Shown here: positions 33,526 through 44,250 of the stretch, in pieces
How the letters are laid out: each line of letters opens with the position of its first letter
How positions within the stretch are numbered: the first letter of the stretch is position 1
Source: Nematopogon swammerdamellus
Lineage: Eukaryota; Arthropoda; Insecta; Lepidoptera; Adelidae
Direction: 5' to 3'
Length of the DNA stretch: 64,000 nucleotides
Assembly (NCBI GenBank): GCA_946902875.1
Contig: OX336355.1
Coordinates: 8,453,347-8,517,346 of the forward strand
Position numbers and translations under genes: made by a program
The notes under the pieces: model-generated
Seen by the model: the letters and a program-made list of their open reading frames with translations, nothing else
Told to the model about the DNA's origin: nothing
Database searches by the model: none

Positions 33526-33644
33526 AAGAAAATAAAACAAGTTGTTAAAACTATAAAGTCTACAATAATTGACGGACGCGGAGACATGTTTTCTTGAATT
33601 TTCAAAAATGCTTTAGGCAAATCGCTTTTGCCTCTAAAAGATCT

Positions 33645-33940
33645 AAAGCTGTAAAATTAACCGTAACCAAAATCGGGGTAAGCGGAGTAATCGCTGTTGT
33701 GATGCAAGAACTAAGGTAAATTGCAGTACAACACCGACCACCACGTTGAGCAAAGCATTCGGACAAGATAACTATCAAGCAGCAAATAAGGCACGAAGAC
33801 CCACCTGCTGCTTGACTCAGTGGACCGCGCCAAGGTGAGAGGTGGCTGGTCTGTCGCCCTTTAGCACGACATCTTGTCATTATTGTCGACTAAGGGCGCC
33901 TTTTACGTCATGCACGGGGAGAGATGCAGTGGGGCTATTA
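33645..33940 (-). mobile_element. Rep-C, nearly full length
   Basis: Minus strand: AATCGGGGTAAGCGGAGTAA (hairpin end), ACACCGACCACCACGTTGAG, CTGTCGCCCTTTAGCACGAC and ATGCACGGGGAGAGATGCAG. It ends at GGGGCTATTATTTATA, short of the TACCGTGTGG start. Confidence 0.85.
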
Positions 33941-34643
33941 TTTATATAAATAAAGTATCTAGAGTTCTAGCAAACGAGCTTAGTACGGCTTAGTTAGCGT
34001 TATCGCATCGTATTTTTGTCTCGTTCACTCTCGTTTCATTCGCATCAAAACAAAATATCTCGCGATTCCCGATACATATAATCGCATTAAGCCCGAACGC
34101 GAAAACCTATATAAAAAAAAAAGAAAATGCTTTGCGCTTTTCCTCGGGAACACTGGGGAAACTTTGTGTGTTTCGGTTTAGTTTGTTTGCCAAATATCGA
34201 CACATAAACATTTTGTCTCGTCGATTTCACACGAATATTTTACGACTTGGGAAGATGCGCCGTGTATGGGCGTGAGCGGGCGAGCCACCTATGATTCGTA
34301 TCGTTTAAGGCGCCTAGTAACGCCAACGGCGGCGTAGCGCATAGTAGTTTTTATAAGGGTTTTCATAATTTTTTTTATAAATTGCGATCCTTCGCATTAG
34401 AACTTTGAAAAGCGTGTGATCGATAGATATAACAAATGGCGTCACTGTGCTATAACAATTCCATTCAAATTCTCTTTTATTTCAAATTTTCTATTGTTAC
34501 CGTATAGTTTGTATAGAAAATGATAAAATTTTACAATCAAAAACGTGTGATCGATAGACAAAGAATTGTTCTATATTTTGCAGTAGTTTTTAGCGTCTTA
34601 ATTGAGTGGTTACTATTACGTCGGTTTTCTCTTAATAAAAAAT
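33941..34643. other. No gene seen
   Basis: GTGTGATCGATAGA occurs twice (about 34416 and 34543) with A-rich flanks, a small direct duplication. Nothing else assignable. Confidence 0.35.
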
Positions 34644-35092
34644 CGGCCAAGTGCGAGTCAGACTCTTATCGAGGGTTCCGTACCACAGCAAAATATATTT
34701 TGTGTTACCTAGGCATTTACTAAAAAAAAATATGTTTTTTTTTTCATTCAGCTCGGGATCCTCAGCTCGATCCCGTCTTACATTTGGCAGTTTTTTTTAC
34801 TTTGGAGTATGATAGTTCATCAATCATCACACCAAGTTTGAGGCTTGTATGTAGTATCGTTTTTACGATAGAGAAAAAAAAATAAAACGTTGAAAAAAAA
34901 AACATGTCCCATAATTTTGTACTTTAGTTTTTTATTTATTATTATTTAGTAGCCATATTAACACATATTCTGTGATAAGAGAATCCACTGGATACTTATT
35001 ACGGTTCAAAAGATACAGCCCTCGGACAAACGGACAAACAAACTGCGGCGTAGGCTTCCTTACCCGTACGGTACGGAACCGTACAAACAAAG
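34644..35092 (+). mobile_element. Rep-P, nearly full length
   Basis: AATCGGCCAAGTGCGAGTCA at the start. GGATACTTATTACGGTTCAA and AAGATACAGCCCTCGGACAA are internal. GGCGTAGGCTTCCTTACCCG and GTACGGTACGGAACCGTAC are at the end. Confidence 0.8.
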
Positions 35093-35334
35093 AATGAACT
35101 ACATTTTGTGAAATAGGATGTCTCTCATTTTCTTCTGATACTTACATTGGGCTAAGCAGGGCCGTTGCTTAAACCTCTTAGTTAAAACAATTAGTTTTAT
35201 GTGTGTTTTTTTTTCAGAACTGTGCCGTAAAATCTGACTAATAAGCAAATCTGAATAGCATTTTATATGGTAACTTATATTTACATATTATGCACTTACT
35301 GTGTATGAATAAATAAAACAAAACACAAATAGTT

Positions 35335-35761
35335 TTTTTATTTTTTTATTTTATGGAAACTGACACATCACCTACCTGGCTACATCACCTACCACATCCG
35401 TGATGTCAGCCCATAACACCGGGTGAACTAGGTGCTATGTCAGTGCTTCCCTTCATTTCGTGCCGGCTACACTGAACTGGACGGAAAACACGAACTATTT
35501 ACATAGCCGTTTCGACCGACGTTTCGCTCAGTGCGGTGGTACCAACCCGGCCGGGATAAACCCTACCACCCAGTAAGGTAGGAAGGGAAGGGACCTACAG
35601 TTTAACGTGGAATCCGAACCACGGTCGGGCGGTCACCCATCCAATAACTGACCGCACCACTGAGCTGCCGAGGCTGACGATCCCTTAGTCGACTTTTACG
35701 ACATGCGACGGGGAGAGATGCAGTGGGGCTATTCTTTTTAAGTACCGACCCCACACGGTAC
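35335..35761 (-). mobile_element. Chimeric SINE: Rep-C head joined to SINE-A
   Basis: Read on the minus strand: TACCGTGTGGGGTCGGTACT to TCGTAAAAGTCGACTAAGG is the Rep-C start, joined through GATCGTCAGCC to the SINE-A tRNA-like head CTCGGCAGCTCAGTGGTGCG and a complete SINE-A body ending in poly(A). The same join occurs at 39964-40430, so the chimera has moved or been copied as a unit. Confidence 0.9.
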
Positions 35762-36403
35762 AAATACAATAGTGTACAATAGTGTAGTATTTCAAAGGAA
35801 ATCTAAATAAAAATTACAACTTCAAGTAAAAAAAACCTAAAACATTAAATAAACCTATAAACCTATTATATTACACTAACAAGCAATCTTAAAATGTCTT
35901 AAAAATGTTTGCATTTTTCTCCTAATTCGATTACGTTCGAAAATGTATACTTAATTTGTGTTTGCTAAGTCTCATTTACTCGTATCCTCTCACTCGTCAA
36001 TAACTATCGCATTACTATAGGTTCTGCATCGCCTAGCTTCGTGGGTAGGGTTCGCCCGCCAGCGAATCACTGAGGCCGCGGCGGCGTCCGTGTTGCTAAA
36101 AAGCTGTTTTTCCCTCCGATAAGGGAATATTAGGTGGATAGTGGAGGCTCTCTCCTCAGTAGGCCGGTTTATGCGCCGACATGCCTCCGACTTTATGACC
36201 CCTCCCTCGGGCACAGAATTCGCCTCTTTGCGTGGGTTTTATTTTATTGTAAACATTCCTTGAGATTCGTCGGAGAAGCGGTGAGTGAGAAATTTTGATA
36301 TGGAAATTGTGAAGTATACATATTGTATCGTATTAAGTTAATTATAAGATTAAATTAATTAGGTTGGGTTAGTAATAAGGTTGAATGAGCATAGGTTAGG
36401 TTG
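35762..36403. other. No gene seen
   Basis: Minus ORF 35990-36214 (RWRANPTHEARRCRTYSN near its end) has a retroelement-like feel but I cannot assign it. The rest is AT-rich. Confidence 0.3.
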
Positions 36404-36507
36404 ATTTTTTTATGGAATTTGACATGATTGGCTCCATCACCTACTATACCCGTGATGTCAGCCAATAACACCTTGGTTAACTAGATGCCATGTCAGTTCT
36501 TACCTTG
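36404..36507 (-). mobile_element. SINE-A 3' end, truncated
   Basis: TTTTTTTATGGAATTTGACA to GATGCCATGTCAGTTCTTAC, then an abrupt change to Rep-P at 36508. Confidence 0.8.
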
Positions 36508-36740
36508 TTAGGGTTCTGTGCCTCAAAAGACGAAAAATTTAACGCTTATAGGATCACTATCGTGTCTGTCTTCTGTCTTTCTGTCCGTCTGTCACAGTTT
36601 ATTTTTAGTTTTATATAGAGTTTCATCAATGGAACGGGCTCGTTATAATAAGAGACACAAATATATCTTTTTATAATTTAAAATGCATAGTTTAAAAGAT
36701 ATTAAAGAAAATATTAAAAAATCGAGCATTCCATCTACAA
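36508..36740 (+). mobile_element. Rep-P variant starting TTAGGGTTCTGTGCC
   Basis: TTAGGGTTCTGTGCCTCAAA, TATAGGATCACTATCGTGTC and CTTTCTGTCCGTCTGTCACA, the AGGGTTCCGTACC subtype. The 3' limit is uncertain. Confidence 0.65.
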
Positions 36741-37308
36741 GTATTTACATACGACGAGAATTTTTGTGAGTGCCTTGACATCTCGAGAAATGGAGAAAAT
36801 AATGTAAGGAAAAATGAGCATTAGCTTTTCGAAATTGGTACTTTAGCTTGAAACAAACCAGTAAGTGGTATCTATCGTAAGCACCTATGATACAAGGTTA
36901 GGTAACATTCAGTTATCAATACGTTAGTTAGCGTAGCGCCAGCAACATCATCGTAAATATTAACATTATTAGTAGAATAGTATAGTATAGTTCTGTCTCA
37001 TCAGCTCCACTAGTGGTACTTACGTAAATTTATGGATTTAATACTATTTGTACGAATAATAATAAAACTGCCCCATTTTCATTTATAAAAGTTAATCACG
37101 TTTGAATGTAAATCGTTAACATCATTCGGGATCATCGAGAATTGACTGTTCCAATTGCCTCTTTAACAAACCGTTCGTTTTATTTTAATCGTGAGCCGTG
37201 CAAATGTTTAATGATGTCATTCATTAGTGCTTCATTAAACTGTTCGACCCTGCGCTTGGCAGATTCGATTTTAGTTTCCATACTGCTCGTGCCACGCGTA
37301 CGCCATAC

Positions 37309-37532
37309 GTACAGCTGTCTCAAAACTTTAATGCTGCTCGACCTACCTGCGCAGTCAACGAATTGTAGGTCATAATCCGTAGAACATAGGGTAGACTTTA
37401 ATGTCGCTCGCATCTTGGTTTCGCGCATGTACAGTTAAGCAATTATCTACCCTATGATCAACGAGTGATGACCTAAAATTCGTTGACTGCGCAGGTAGGT
37501 CGAGCGGCATTTAAGTTTTGAGGGAACTGTAC
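37309..37532. mobile_element. Fold-back MITE (224 bp)
   Basis: Left arm 37309-37395 begins GTACAGCTGTCTCAAAACTT; the right arm ends AAGTTTTGAGGGAACTGTAC. Both carry CTCGACCTACCTGCGCAGTC and its complement. Arms are about 87 bases with scattered mismatches and a short spacer. The minus ORF 37180-37428 across it is a by-product. Confidence 0.85.
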
Positions 37533-38561
37533 ACCAGTACATAACAGTGACGGGAGATTCAAGTTAAAGATTCAAAATGTCTTTATTATTTAAAAATGCT
37601 CCTTTATATATAAAACACAAAACTATAAAAATACAAGATAAAACTTGAGCAAAATTATATAAACTTTAATATTTATATTTTAATTCGCATTTTCCGACGG
37701 ATTTGTGCCACAGCCTTATTGCGCCTATTGACGCGCATATGTACTGGAACACCGGGGCTGAAGTGCATTGCGTTTTGGTGAAGTATCACAGGTATCGTTC
37801 TTATCGTCACATTTTAACACTTTTCTTGTTGTGCAGCCGCCGACTACGTAACCGGTCTGGTTACGTAGTCGGCGGGTGTAGCAGGCGGGCTTATTCCAGA
37901 ATGAATTGTATTTCAGTCCACCATGTCAACAACACTTCAGATTTGTTAATGTACAGTTTTCGTTGCGCTGTTTTTCCTTCACTGTGTCACTTGTCAGACA
38001 CATAACATATCTCATCTGTGCCCATAAGTTAACTTCGAATGTAGTTGGGAACAATTCGGTGTGCCAAAATCGAGTAAAATACACACAAAAAAAAATTACA
38101 TACAGACGAATTGAGAACCTCCCCCTTTTTTGAAGTCGGTTTAAAATGTTTAAATTATTTCGTATGAGACCGCGCCTGTATTTAATTTTTTCCTCGAAGC
38201 CATACACTACTAGGAAATCCAATTAATTCACTATGGTTAATATTACACATATCTATTTGCACATGTAAATAACATTGGTAATATATTTTTCGTTAGGGGA
38301 AACTGTTTAATGGAATTAGGTGGTAATTCATTAGATGACACCGTACGCCATAAAACTGGGGTGGTCCCCAAAGGTGTGCGTGACTCAAATCTTTTTAACC
38401 TAATGAGCGACCTTTCACGTGGAACATGTTAGATTGCTCTTTGAAATATGCCTTTTTAAATGTGTATTCATGAACATATTTTGTATTAATGCTATAGTGT
38501 GGGCAATTTTTCATACTTGCGTAGAGTTATTTTAGAGAGATAGAGAGATACCACACGCGCT
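37533..38561. other. Unassigned DNA with one palindrome
   Basis: Apart from the 37837-37875 palindrome I see only AT-rich sequence and short ORFs. Confidence 0.35.
37837..37875. repeat. Perfect 17-bp stem palindrome
   Basis: CCGCCGACTACGTAACC, loop GGTCT, GGTTACGTAGTCGGCGG. No duplicated target and no other copy in the window. Confidence 0.95.
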
Positions 38562-38620
38562 ATATCCCGACAAACGGTGTAAGCAGAGTAATCAGTGTTG
38601 GACTGGTTAAACTACAGAAA
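38562..38620 (-). mobile_element. Rep-C hairpin-end scrap
   Basis: CCCGACAAACGGTGTAAGCA then GAGTAATCAGTGTTGGACTG, a decayed complement of the Rep-C end. Confidence 0.5.
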
Positions 38621-39386
38621 ATATTGCTACGGAGCCCTCTGTGTTTTCAACAACTTTCTCACTAAGGGCTCGTACCCATCTGCGTGACCGATTTTTTAAG
38701 TGTATTGTTATTTTAAATGTTGTGATTAGCCGTAATGTACTATCGTATTTCTGTCTGTCTGTCTGTCATTTCGCCGACAGTGTTTATACGACAGATACGT
38801 TCTATTCTATGTTGACAGTTAACACCGTCTAGCTCTAAGGTCTGTCTAGTCCAGACTAGACTCTATGAATATTGAATGAATAGCGTGCTAGCTAATACTT
38901 ACTACTGATAATCTGTTAGTTAGGTAGGCATAGATTTAAAAGTAAAGGTTACAAAAGGTACTTCTGAACTTTGTTGGGGAAATATAAGAATCTATATGGC
39001 AATTTAATAAAATTTGTACTTCTGCCAACCATCGCACCAGGCAGAGCGCTCGTGAAGATGGGGCCATACGTTTGGCCCGAAACGTCAAGCCACGTAGCTC
39101 GGAGACGACCGTGAGTAAAGCTAATAAATGCAAATAGTTATATCTACGAGTATCGATCCAAACTCTTTTCGAAGTGCACTTCGCAATTCGAAATTTTCTT
39201 GCCATTCCTGTTTTTGGCCGGTCTTAGCTTCATTTATTTTTTACAATCCAAAATAAATTATTTAAAATTATTTCGATTTCATGTAGAATCTTTATTTATC
39301 TCGAAAGAACGTTTTAATACATTCACTTACAGAGATAACATTATTAAACGTTGCTTTGTTAAAAATGTTTTTGGGTTACGTATTTT
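38621..39386. other. No gene seen
   Basis: TCTGTCTGTCTGTCTGTC near 38752-38768. No assignable gene. Confidence 0.35.
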
Positions 39387-39738
39387 TTAGGTTTCCGTAT
39401 CCCGTACGGAAGCCTATTACTAAGCCTCCGCCGTCCGGCCGTCCGTCTGTCCGAGGGCTGTATCCTCTTGAACCGTAATAGTTAGCCCGTTGACATTTTC
39501 ACAGAATATGTGTTATACTGTGGCGGATATAACAACAAATAAGAAAAATAAGAAAATGTTAAAAATTAAGGGGGGCTCCCATACAACAAACGTCCTAAAA
39601 ATCGCTTAGTCACACTATTGAATAATAGATGGCGCCACAGGCTTTTATACATTGCATTGTTGAAAGACAAAAGATAGGCGGATAATAGCGGATAGATACG
39701 GAAACCTCCGTGCGCGAGTAAAACTCGCACTTAACAGA
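39387..39738 (+). mobile_element. Rep-P, complete young copy
   Basis: TTAGGTTTCCGTATCCCGTA to GCGCGAGTAAAACTCGCACT. The internal part includes GGCGGATATAACAACAAATA and AATAGATGGCGCCACAGGC. Nearly identical by eye to 45561-46048, which marks both as recent copies. Confidence 0.9.
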
Positions 39739-39799
39739 TTTTTTTTCATTATTGTTACTAATACTTATACAGAAATGTTACAAATACGTGCACGTTACG

Positions 39800-40394
39800 G
39801 TACCGTGTGGTGCCGGTACTTAAAAAGAATAGCCTCACTGCATCTCTCCCCGTGCATGTCGTAAAAGGCGACTAAGGGATAAGGACAAGATATCGTGCTA
39901 AAGGGCGACGGGCTCGCCACCTCTCACCTTGGCACGGTACTTCCACCGAGTCATGCAGCAGGTACCGTGTGGGGTCGGTAGTACCGTGTGGGGTCGGTAC
40001 TTAAAAAGAATAGCCCCACTGCATCTCTCCCCGTCGCATGTCGTAAAAGTCGACTAAGGAATCGTCAGCCTCGGCAGCTTAATGGTGCGGTCAGTTATTG
40101 GATGGATGACCGCCCGACTATTGGAGGCTGACCGTGGTTCGGATACCACGTTAAACTGTAGGTCCCTTCCCTTCTTACCTTACTAGGTGGTAGGGTTTAT
40201 CCCGGCCGGGTTGGTACCACCGCACTGGGCGAAACGTCGGTCGAAACGGCTATGTAAATAGTTCGTGTTTTCCGTCCAGTTCAGTGTAGCCGGCGCGAAA
40301 TGAAGGGAAGCACTGACATGGCACCTAGTTCACCCGGTGTTATGGGCTGACATCACGGATGTTGTAGGTGATGTAGCCAACCGTGTCAAGTTTC

Positions 40395-40432
<38 letters not shown>

Positions 40433-40597
40433 TGGGTCTTCGTGCCTTACTTGCTGCTTGATCGATTTAATCTTGTTCGAATACTTTGCGAAACGTGGTG
40501 GTCGGTGTTGTGCTGTAATTTACCAGAGTTCTTGCAGCACAGCGCGCGATTACTCTGCTTACCCCGATTGTCGGGATTCAGCGTGTGTGATATGTAG
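39800..40597 (+). mobile_element. Rep-C, full length, split by chimeric SINE
   Basis: First part 39800-39963 (TACCGTGTGGTGCCGGTACT to CATGCAGCAGGT), second part 40431-40597 (GGTGGGTCTTCGTGCCTTAC to GGGATTCAGCGTGTGTGAT). Joined across GGT the halves match 18462-18735 and 63405-63725. Confidence 0.9.
39964..40430 (+). mobile_element. Chimeric SINE: Rep-C head joined to SINE-A
   Basis: ACCGTGTGGGGTCGGTAGT is partly doubled, then TCGTAAAAGTCGACTAAGGA and ATCGTCAGCCTCGGCAGC lead into a full SINE-A ending in 33 or more A residues (40398-40430). GGT (or AGGT) is duplicated at the insertion site inside Rep-C. The long pure poly(A) indicates recent retrotransposition. Confidence 0.92.
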
Positions 40598-40716
40598 AAA
40601 TGTTACAAACTGATCGCTACCAACCTAACTAATATTATGTACTTTGTGGGCCGAAAATCAGGGTCGTGTTCGCGGCGAGCGGCGAGCACGTGGAGGGGAG
40701 AGTAGGAAGGAGGATG

Positions 40717-40733
40717 GGGGGGGGGGGGGGTTA
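40717..40733. repeat. Poly(G) tract
   Basis: About 14 consecutive G residues in a G-rich stretch, next to GTGGTCACGTG sequence. May form quadruplex-like structure. Confidence 0.9.
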
Positions 40734-40969
40734 GGGGGTGGTCACGTGATCCGACATAATGCCACGTGACGGCTTCGAATAAGCTCGAACGTTTCGAAGA
40801 CGAAGTATATAAATTATCCTTGAAGAATTGCTGAAGTGTTTTGTGTGATATGTGGCACAAATAATTTTACAGGATATGATTGCGTTTGTCATACCTATGT
40901 CATACGTTGCACACAAAGGTGCGTTTAATTTAGGTGACGAGCTTTTTGGCCGCCTTATATCTGGCATGG

Positions 40970-41035
40970 CGCTACTCTGAGCGTGATTTCGCGAGGAGCG
41001 GTGATATTGGCTGTGTTTTCTATGAAAAAAAAAGT
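40970..41035 (+). mobile_element. LINE-E tail fragment
   Basis: CTGAGCGTGATTTCGCGAGG then AGCGGTGATATTGGCTGTG and poly(A) match the LINE-E end at 11524-11622. Confidence 0.65.
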
Positions 41036-41055
41036 TCTATCCCAGACTCGTAAAG

Positions 41056-41080
41056 CGTGTGTGTGTGTGTGTGTGTGTGT
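41056..41080. repeat. (GT)n microsatellite
   Basis: About 12 GT units; a second, interrupted tract lies at 41499-41531. Confidence 0.95.
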
Positions 41081-41084
41081 CGAT

Positions 41085-41395
41085 AGAGATATTTAGGTGC
41101 GTGGTGTACGAGGGTGACAGGGACGCCTCTCCAATTTTCCTCCAGTCCTCCCGGCCTTCAGCGGTACGGAACCACTGCTTTCCGTCGACGTTATTGATGT
41201 CGTCGTACCATCTGGAGGGTGGTCTTCCCACACTCCCGTTTTCATGTCCACGGCCGCCAGTGTAGGACGAGACGACGAAGTCCGTTGAGAGTAACCATGT
41301 CCTACACTGGCGGCCGTGGACAGGAAAACGGAATGTGGGAAGACCATCCGTCAGGTGGGACGACGACATCAAGTACTCCAAATAGTACGCCAATG
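41085..41395 (-). pseudogene. RTE ORF2 C-terminus folded back on itself
   Basis: The minus strand reads VGRPPSRWYDDI then TAEGREDWRKIGEASL, the RTE C-terminus. Arms 41195-41267 and 41300-41372 are inverted copies of the same stretch (73 bases each, CACTGGCGGCCGTGGAC at the join side), separated by about 32 bases. The other strand repeats the arm, so the fragment faces itself head to head. Confidence 0.8.
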
Positions 41396-42518
41396 TCCAA
41401 GTAAAAGAGTAAGGGAGACTCTTCGGCCGTACACGTTGGCTTTAAAAGCCGATGCTTAGTATTTTTAACCTCCGGCGCCAACGTTATAAGTTTAACGTGT
41501 GTGTGTGTGTGTAGTGTGTGTGTGTGTGTATGGTGTGTCTGTATTTGTCATGTATTTGGATGGGTTTTTTTTATTAGAAAGCTGGTTTAATCGGGATGGT
41601 TCTTAGCTATGTTTGTAATTAAGTAATCAAAACATTTATTATCTTAAAAAGTGGACCGATTTGCATGCGGTTTATTTAAAAAAAGCTTGAAACAAAATTT
41701 TTATTACAAATAAAAAAAAACCGGCCCTTAAAAAGTCAAAAATGATTTCCATTTACTTCCTTAAAGGAGTCGGGGGACCGCTAAGTAAATAAAATATAAA
41801 AACACTCAGAGGTGCGCGGGAATTTACTTATTTACCTCCGACTACTTTAAGTAAGTAAACGGAAATTATGTAAAATATTTAATTGATCTACATAATTAAG
41901 CAATTTTTTTTTAAAGTTTGACACTGGCTGTTAAGAGGATTCCCATACCCAACTCGTATGATTCGCTTTGCTTAACTTTCAAAACCTAGAGACACGAAAA
42001 AAATGTATTAATAAAGGCAGCGATTTTACTTCTTACCTTTTGTAGGGCTCAATATTTTTCTATTTAAAAAAATCACCTTTATTTCCTTTATTTCCAAAGT
42101 CCTGATGATGTTGTGGGTAAGGTTAGAAGATCGCATCTTCTAACTAACCTAACCTATATTATATTTTTATATTTGATATTTATTAATTTGTTACTATAAT
42201 TAGACATAATGTCAAGTTTATCTCTTTTTCTGTCTTGTGTTTTTGAAAAATAACAAAAATTATATAAATGTAATACTTTTTTTTTATTTTGTTAAGTTCA
42301 TTTTCAACGTACCTCGAAGGTCGTGTAATGCACGAGATCTGTGAATTTTTAAGAGTCGGTGGTTTCTTAAGTTTGTAATTTTAGTAAAAGTACTGTACCT
42401 TTTTTAATGTTCCTGAAGGCAATTTGATCTTACACTCACTCGCCCGATCTTACAGTCTACCTACCAAGGCACCCTACATTCGCCCTTTCTCGTACTTAAT
42501 AATATGTTTTTGTTTCAG
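41396..42518. other. Repeat-poor AT-rich DNA
   Basis: Apart from (GT)n at 41499-41531 no repeats are recognised. No gene seen before the exon candidate at 42519. Confidence 0.4.
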
Positions 42519-42604
42519 CCGAGAGTCGAGAACACCCATTCCTACGTCGCGTCACCAGGCTGAGGCATTCCAGGCATTTAACATCCTCCTTCATGCCATC
42601 TAGC
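42519..42604 (+). CDS. Candidate internal exon of an unidentified host gene
   Basis: The acceptor is TATGTTTTTGTTTCAG (ends 42518) and the donor is AGC|GTGAGT (from 42605), both strong. The 86-base exon is open in one phase for 28 codons, ESREHPFLRRVTRLRHSRHL then TSSFMPSS, ending on a whole codon at the donor. It is Arg/His/Ser-rich. The codons are GC-richer than the flanks, and the surrounding ~2 kb is unusually free of repeats, as around a functional exon. A second frame is open until a TAG three bases before the end. I do not recognise the protein. Other exons would lie outside the window or be missed. Confidence 0.35.
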
Positions 42605-43859
42605 GTGAGTATACATACACCCCGCCCCTTCCTCGGATGTAATAGCTATGTACAACGCGTACATAATGTATAACTATACTAGCTTGGTTGTATACTGCTT
42701 TAAATCCCAAATTGATATAGGTATAACGCTTTTTATTAAAATAGATATTTTTTTGAATAATTGTAGTGTAGAATTTTCTCTACATTGAAAATGTTTGTTT
42801 TTTTTTTTATTTGAGATGGTATGAAATTTTAGATGGTCCGTAATATATTTTGAAACTCGTACAAAGATGCATGTACAATAGAAAATATGTATTTTTATTA
42901 TTTGAATGTGAATTTTTAAAAGTATAAAAGTGCTTATTTATATAATTTTTTTATTGTATGTATCTACCTATATTGTAGTAATTATTTAAAAGGCTTGTAA
43001 TGTAGGTTCTAAAAATATTATAAACAGGAAATTATATTAAGAAGTTATTGCGTAAATATGGGTCTACAAAGCCCTATAAATAAACCACAATGGGCTGTAA
43101 ATTGAAGAAAAAAAAATCCTTGAAATTTCCTTGCATTAAGAAAAAAATGTTCAGAAGCGAGTACTGAAGACGCGGCGCAAGGAACTCTAAACGATATTCT
43201 TATACTAATTAATTAAAAGTGTTAATTAAAAACTCCAAGAACAAAATGTGGGCTCTCGACCCTCAACCCTCCCCGCTGAGTGAATTAATGGTCTGGTGAT
43301 CTTAGACCGGGGGCTACACTAACTATTGTGCACTGCGTTTGTTTTAGTTTTAATAATGTAAGTAGGTCATGTAGTTTTTAAAATTTTTGTATTTTCATTC
43401 ATGGTCGTATATACAATTTAACGACAAAAGCAAACTAAAAGCTATCTAAATCCTTGAATTATATTTTTGGAATCTCCATTTCATTTTCGAGTTTGACAAT
43501 TATTACCGAAAACGAATCGAATGAGACTTGAATAATTAAAATCGGGCCATCGGTTTAGGAGTTCTGGTGGAACCGAGGGTGGAACACAAATGTATTGACT
43601 TGTAATGTATTTACCTATTGGATAAATAGACCTGAAATATCTGCGTGTGACCGACGGACAGAGAGGCACCAAAGCAATACCATAAGCGAAGCTTTTTTCG
43701 CATTTTAGCTACGACACCCTAATAGAGAAACTGATACTGAAATATACTGACAAAATCATAATCCTTAACCCTTATAACTTATATAACCCTTTTTTTGAAT
43801 GCATCACAGTAAAAAGAAAGCAAATAATTTTTAATAATATTATTTATTAAATAAACAGA
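42605..43859. other. Repeat-poor AT-rich DNA
   Basis: Possible intron following the exon candidate. No ORF or repeat recognised except a weak Rep-P-like phrase (GTGACCGACGGACAGAG) near 43648. Confidence 0.35.
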
Positions 43860-44250
43860 TGTCAGTCAGTCAGTCAGCGTGTAAGCGTCCACTGCTGGAC
43901 ATACGCCTCTCCTATTGTCCTCCAGTCCACCCGGTCTTCAGCGGTACGTAACCACTGCTTTCCGCCGACGTACTTGATGTAGTCGTCCCACCTGGCGGGT
44001 GGTCTTCCCACACTCCGTTTTCCTGTCCACGGCCGCCACTTTAGGACACGGTTACTCCAACGGTCGTCGTCTCTTCGGCTGACGTGCCCAGCCCATTGCC
44101 ACTTGAGCTTAGCCACCCGGTATGCAATATCGACTACTTTGGTGCGTCCTCCTGGTTTGGTGCGTCCTCCTGGTTTGGTGAAACCTCCAAACATGAAAAG
44201 TCCAACAATAAGCAGATCATACATACAAACCAGCACCAGATCTCCCCGCA
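43860..44250 (-). pseudogene. RTE ORF2 C-terminus
   Basis: The minus frame 44251-43874 reads YRVAKLKWQWAGHVSRRDDD, RWSNRVLKWRPWTGKRSVGR, PPARWDDYIK and RTAEDRVDWRTIGEAYVQQW. This is the canonical C-terminus of RTE-clade endonuclease-reverse transcriptases; catalytic domains are missing. An 18-base unit GGTGCGTCCTCCTGGTTT is tandemly repeated at about 44139-44176 (GGRTKP in protein), a later slippage event. The 3' end meets (AGTC)n at 43864-43877. Confidence 0.85.

Noticed and set aside
35203..35315. Acceptor-like TTTTTTTTTCAG followed by a short frame and AATAAATAAAAC
   Set aside because: It could be a tiny terminal exon, but only seven codons follow and the T-run and AATAAA are common in AT-rich DNA.
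41085..41395. Pair of overlapping ORFs suggesting a sense/antisense gene pair
   Set aside because: Explained by the head-to-head duplicated RTE fragment.
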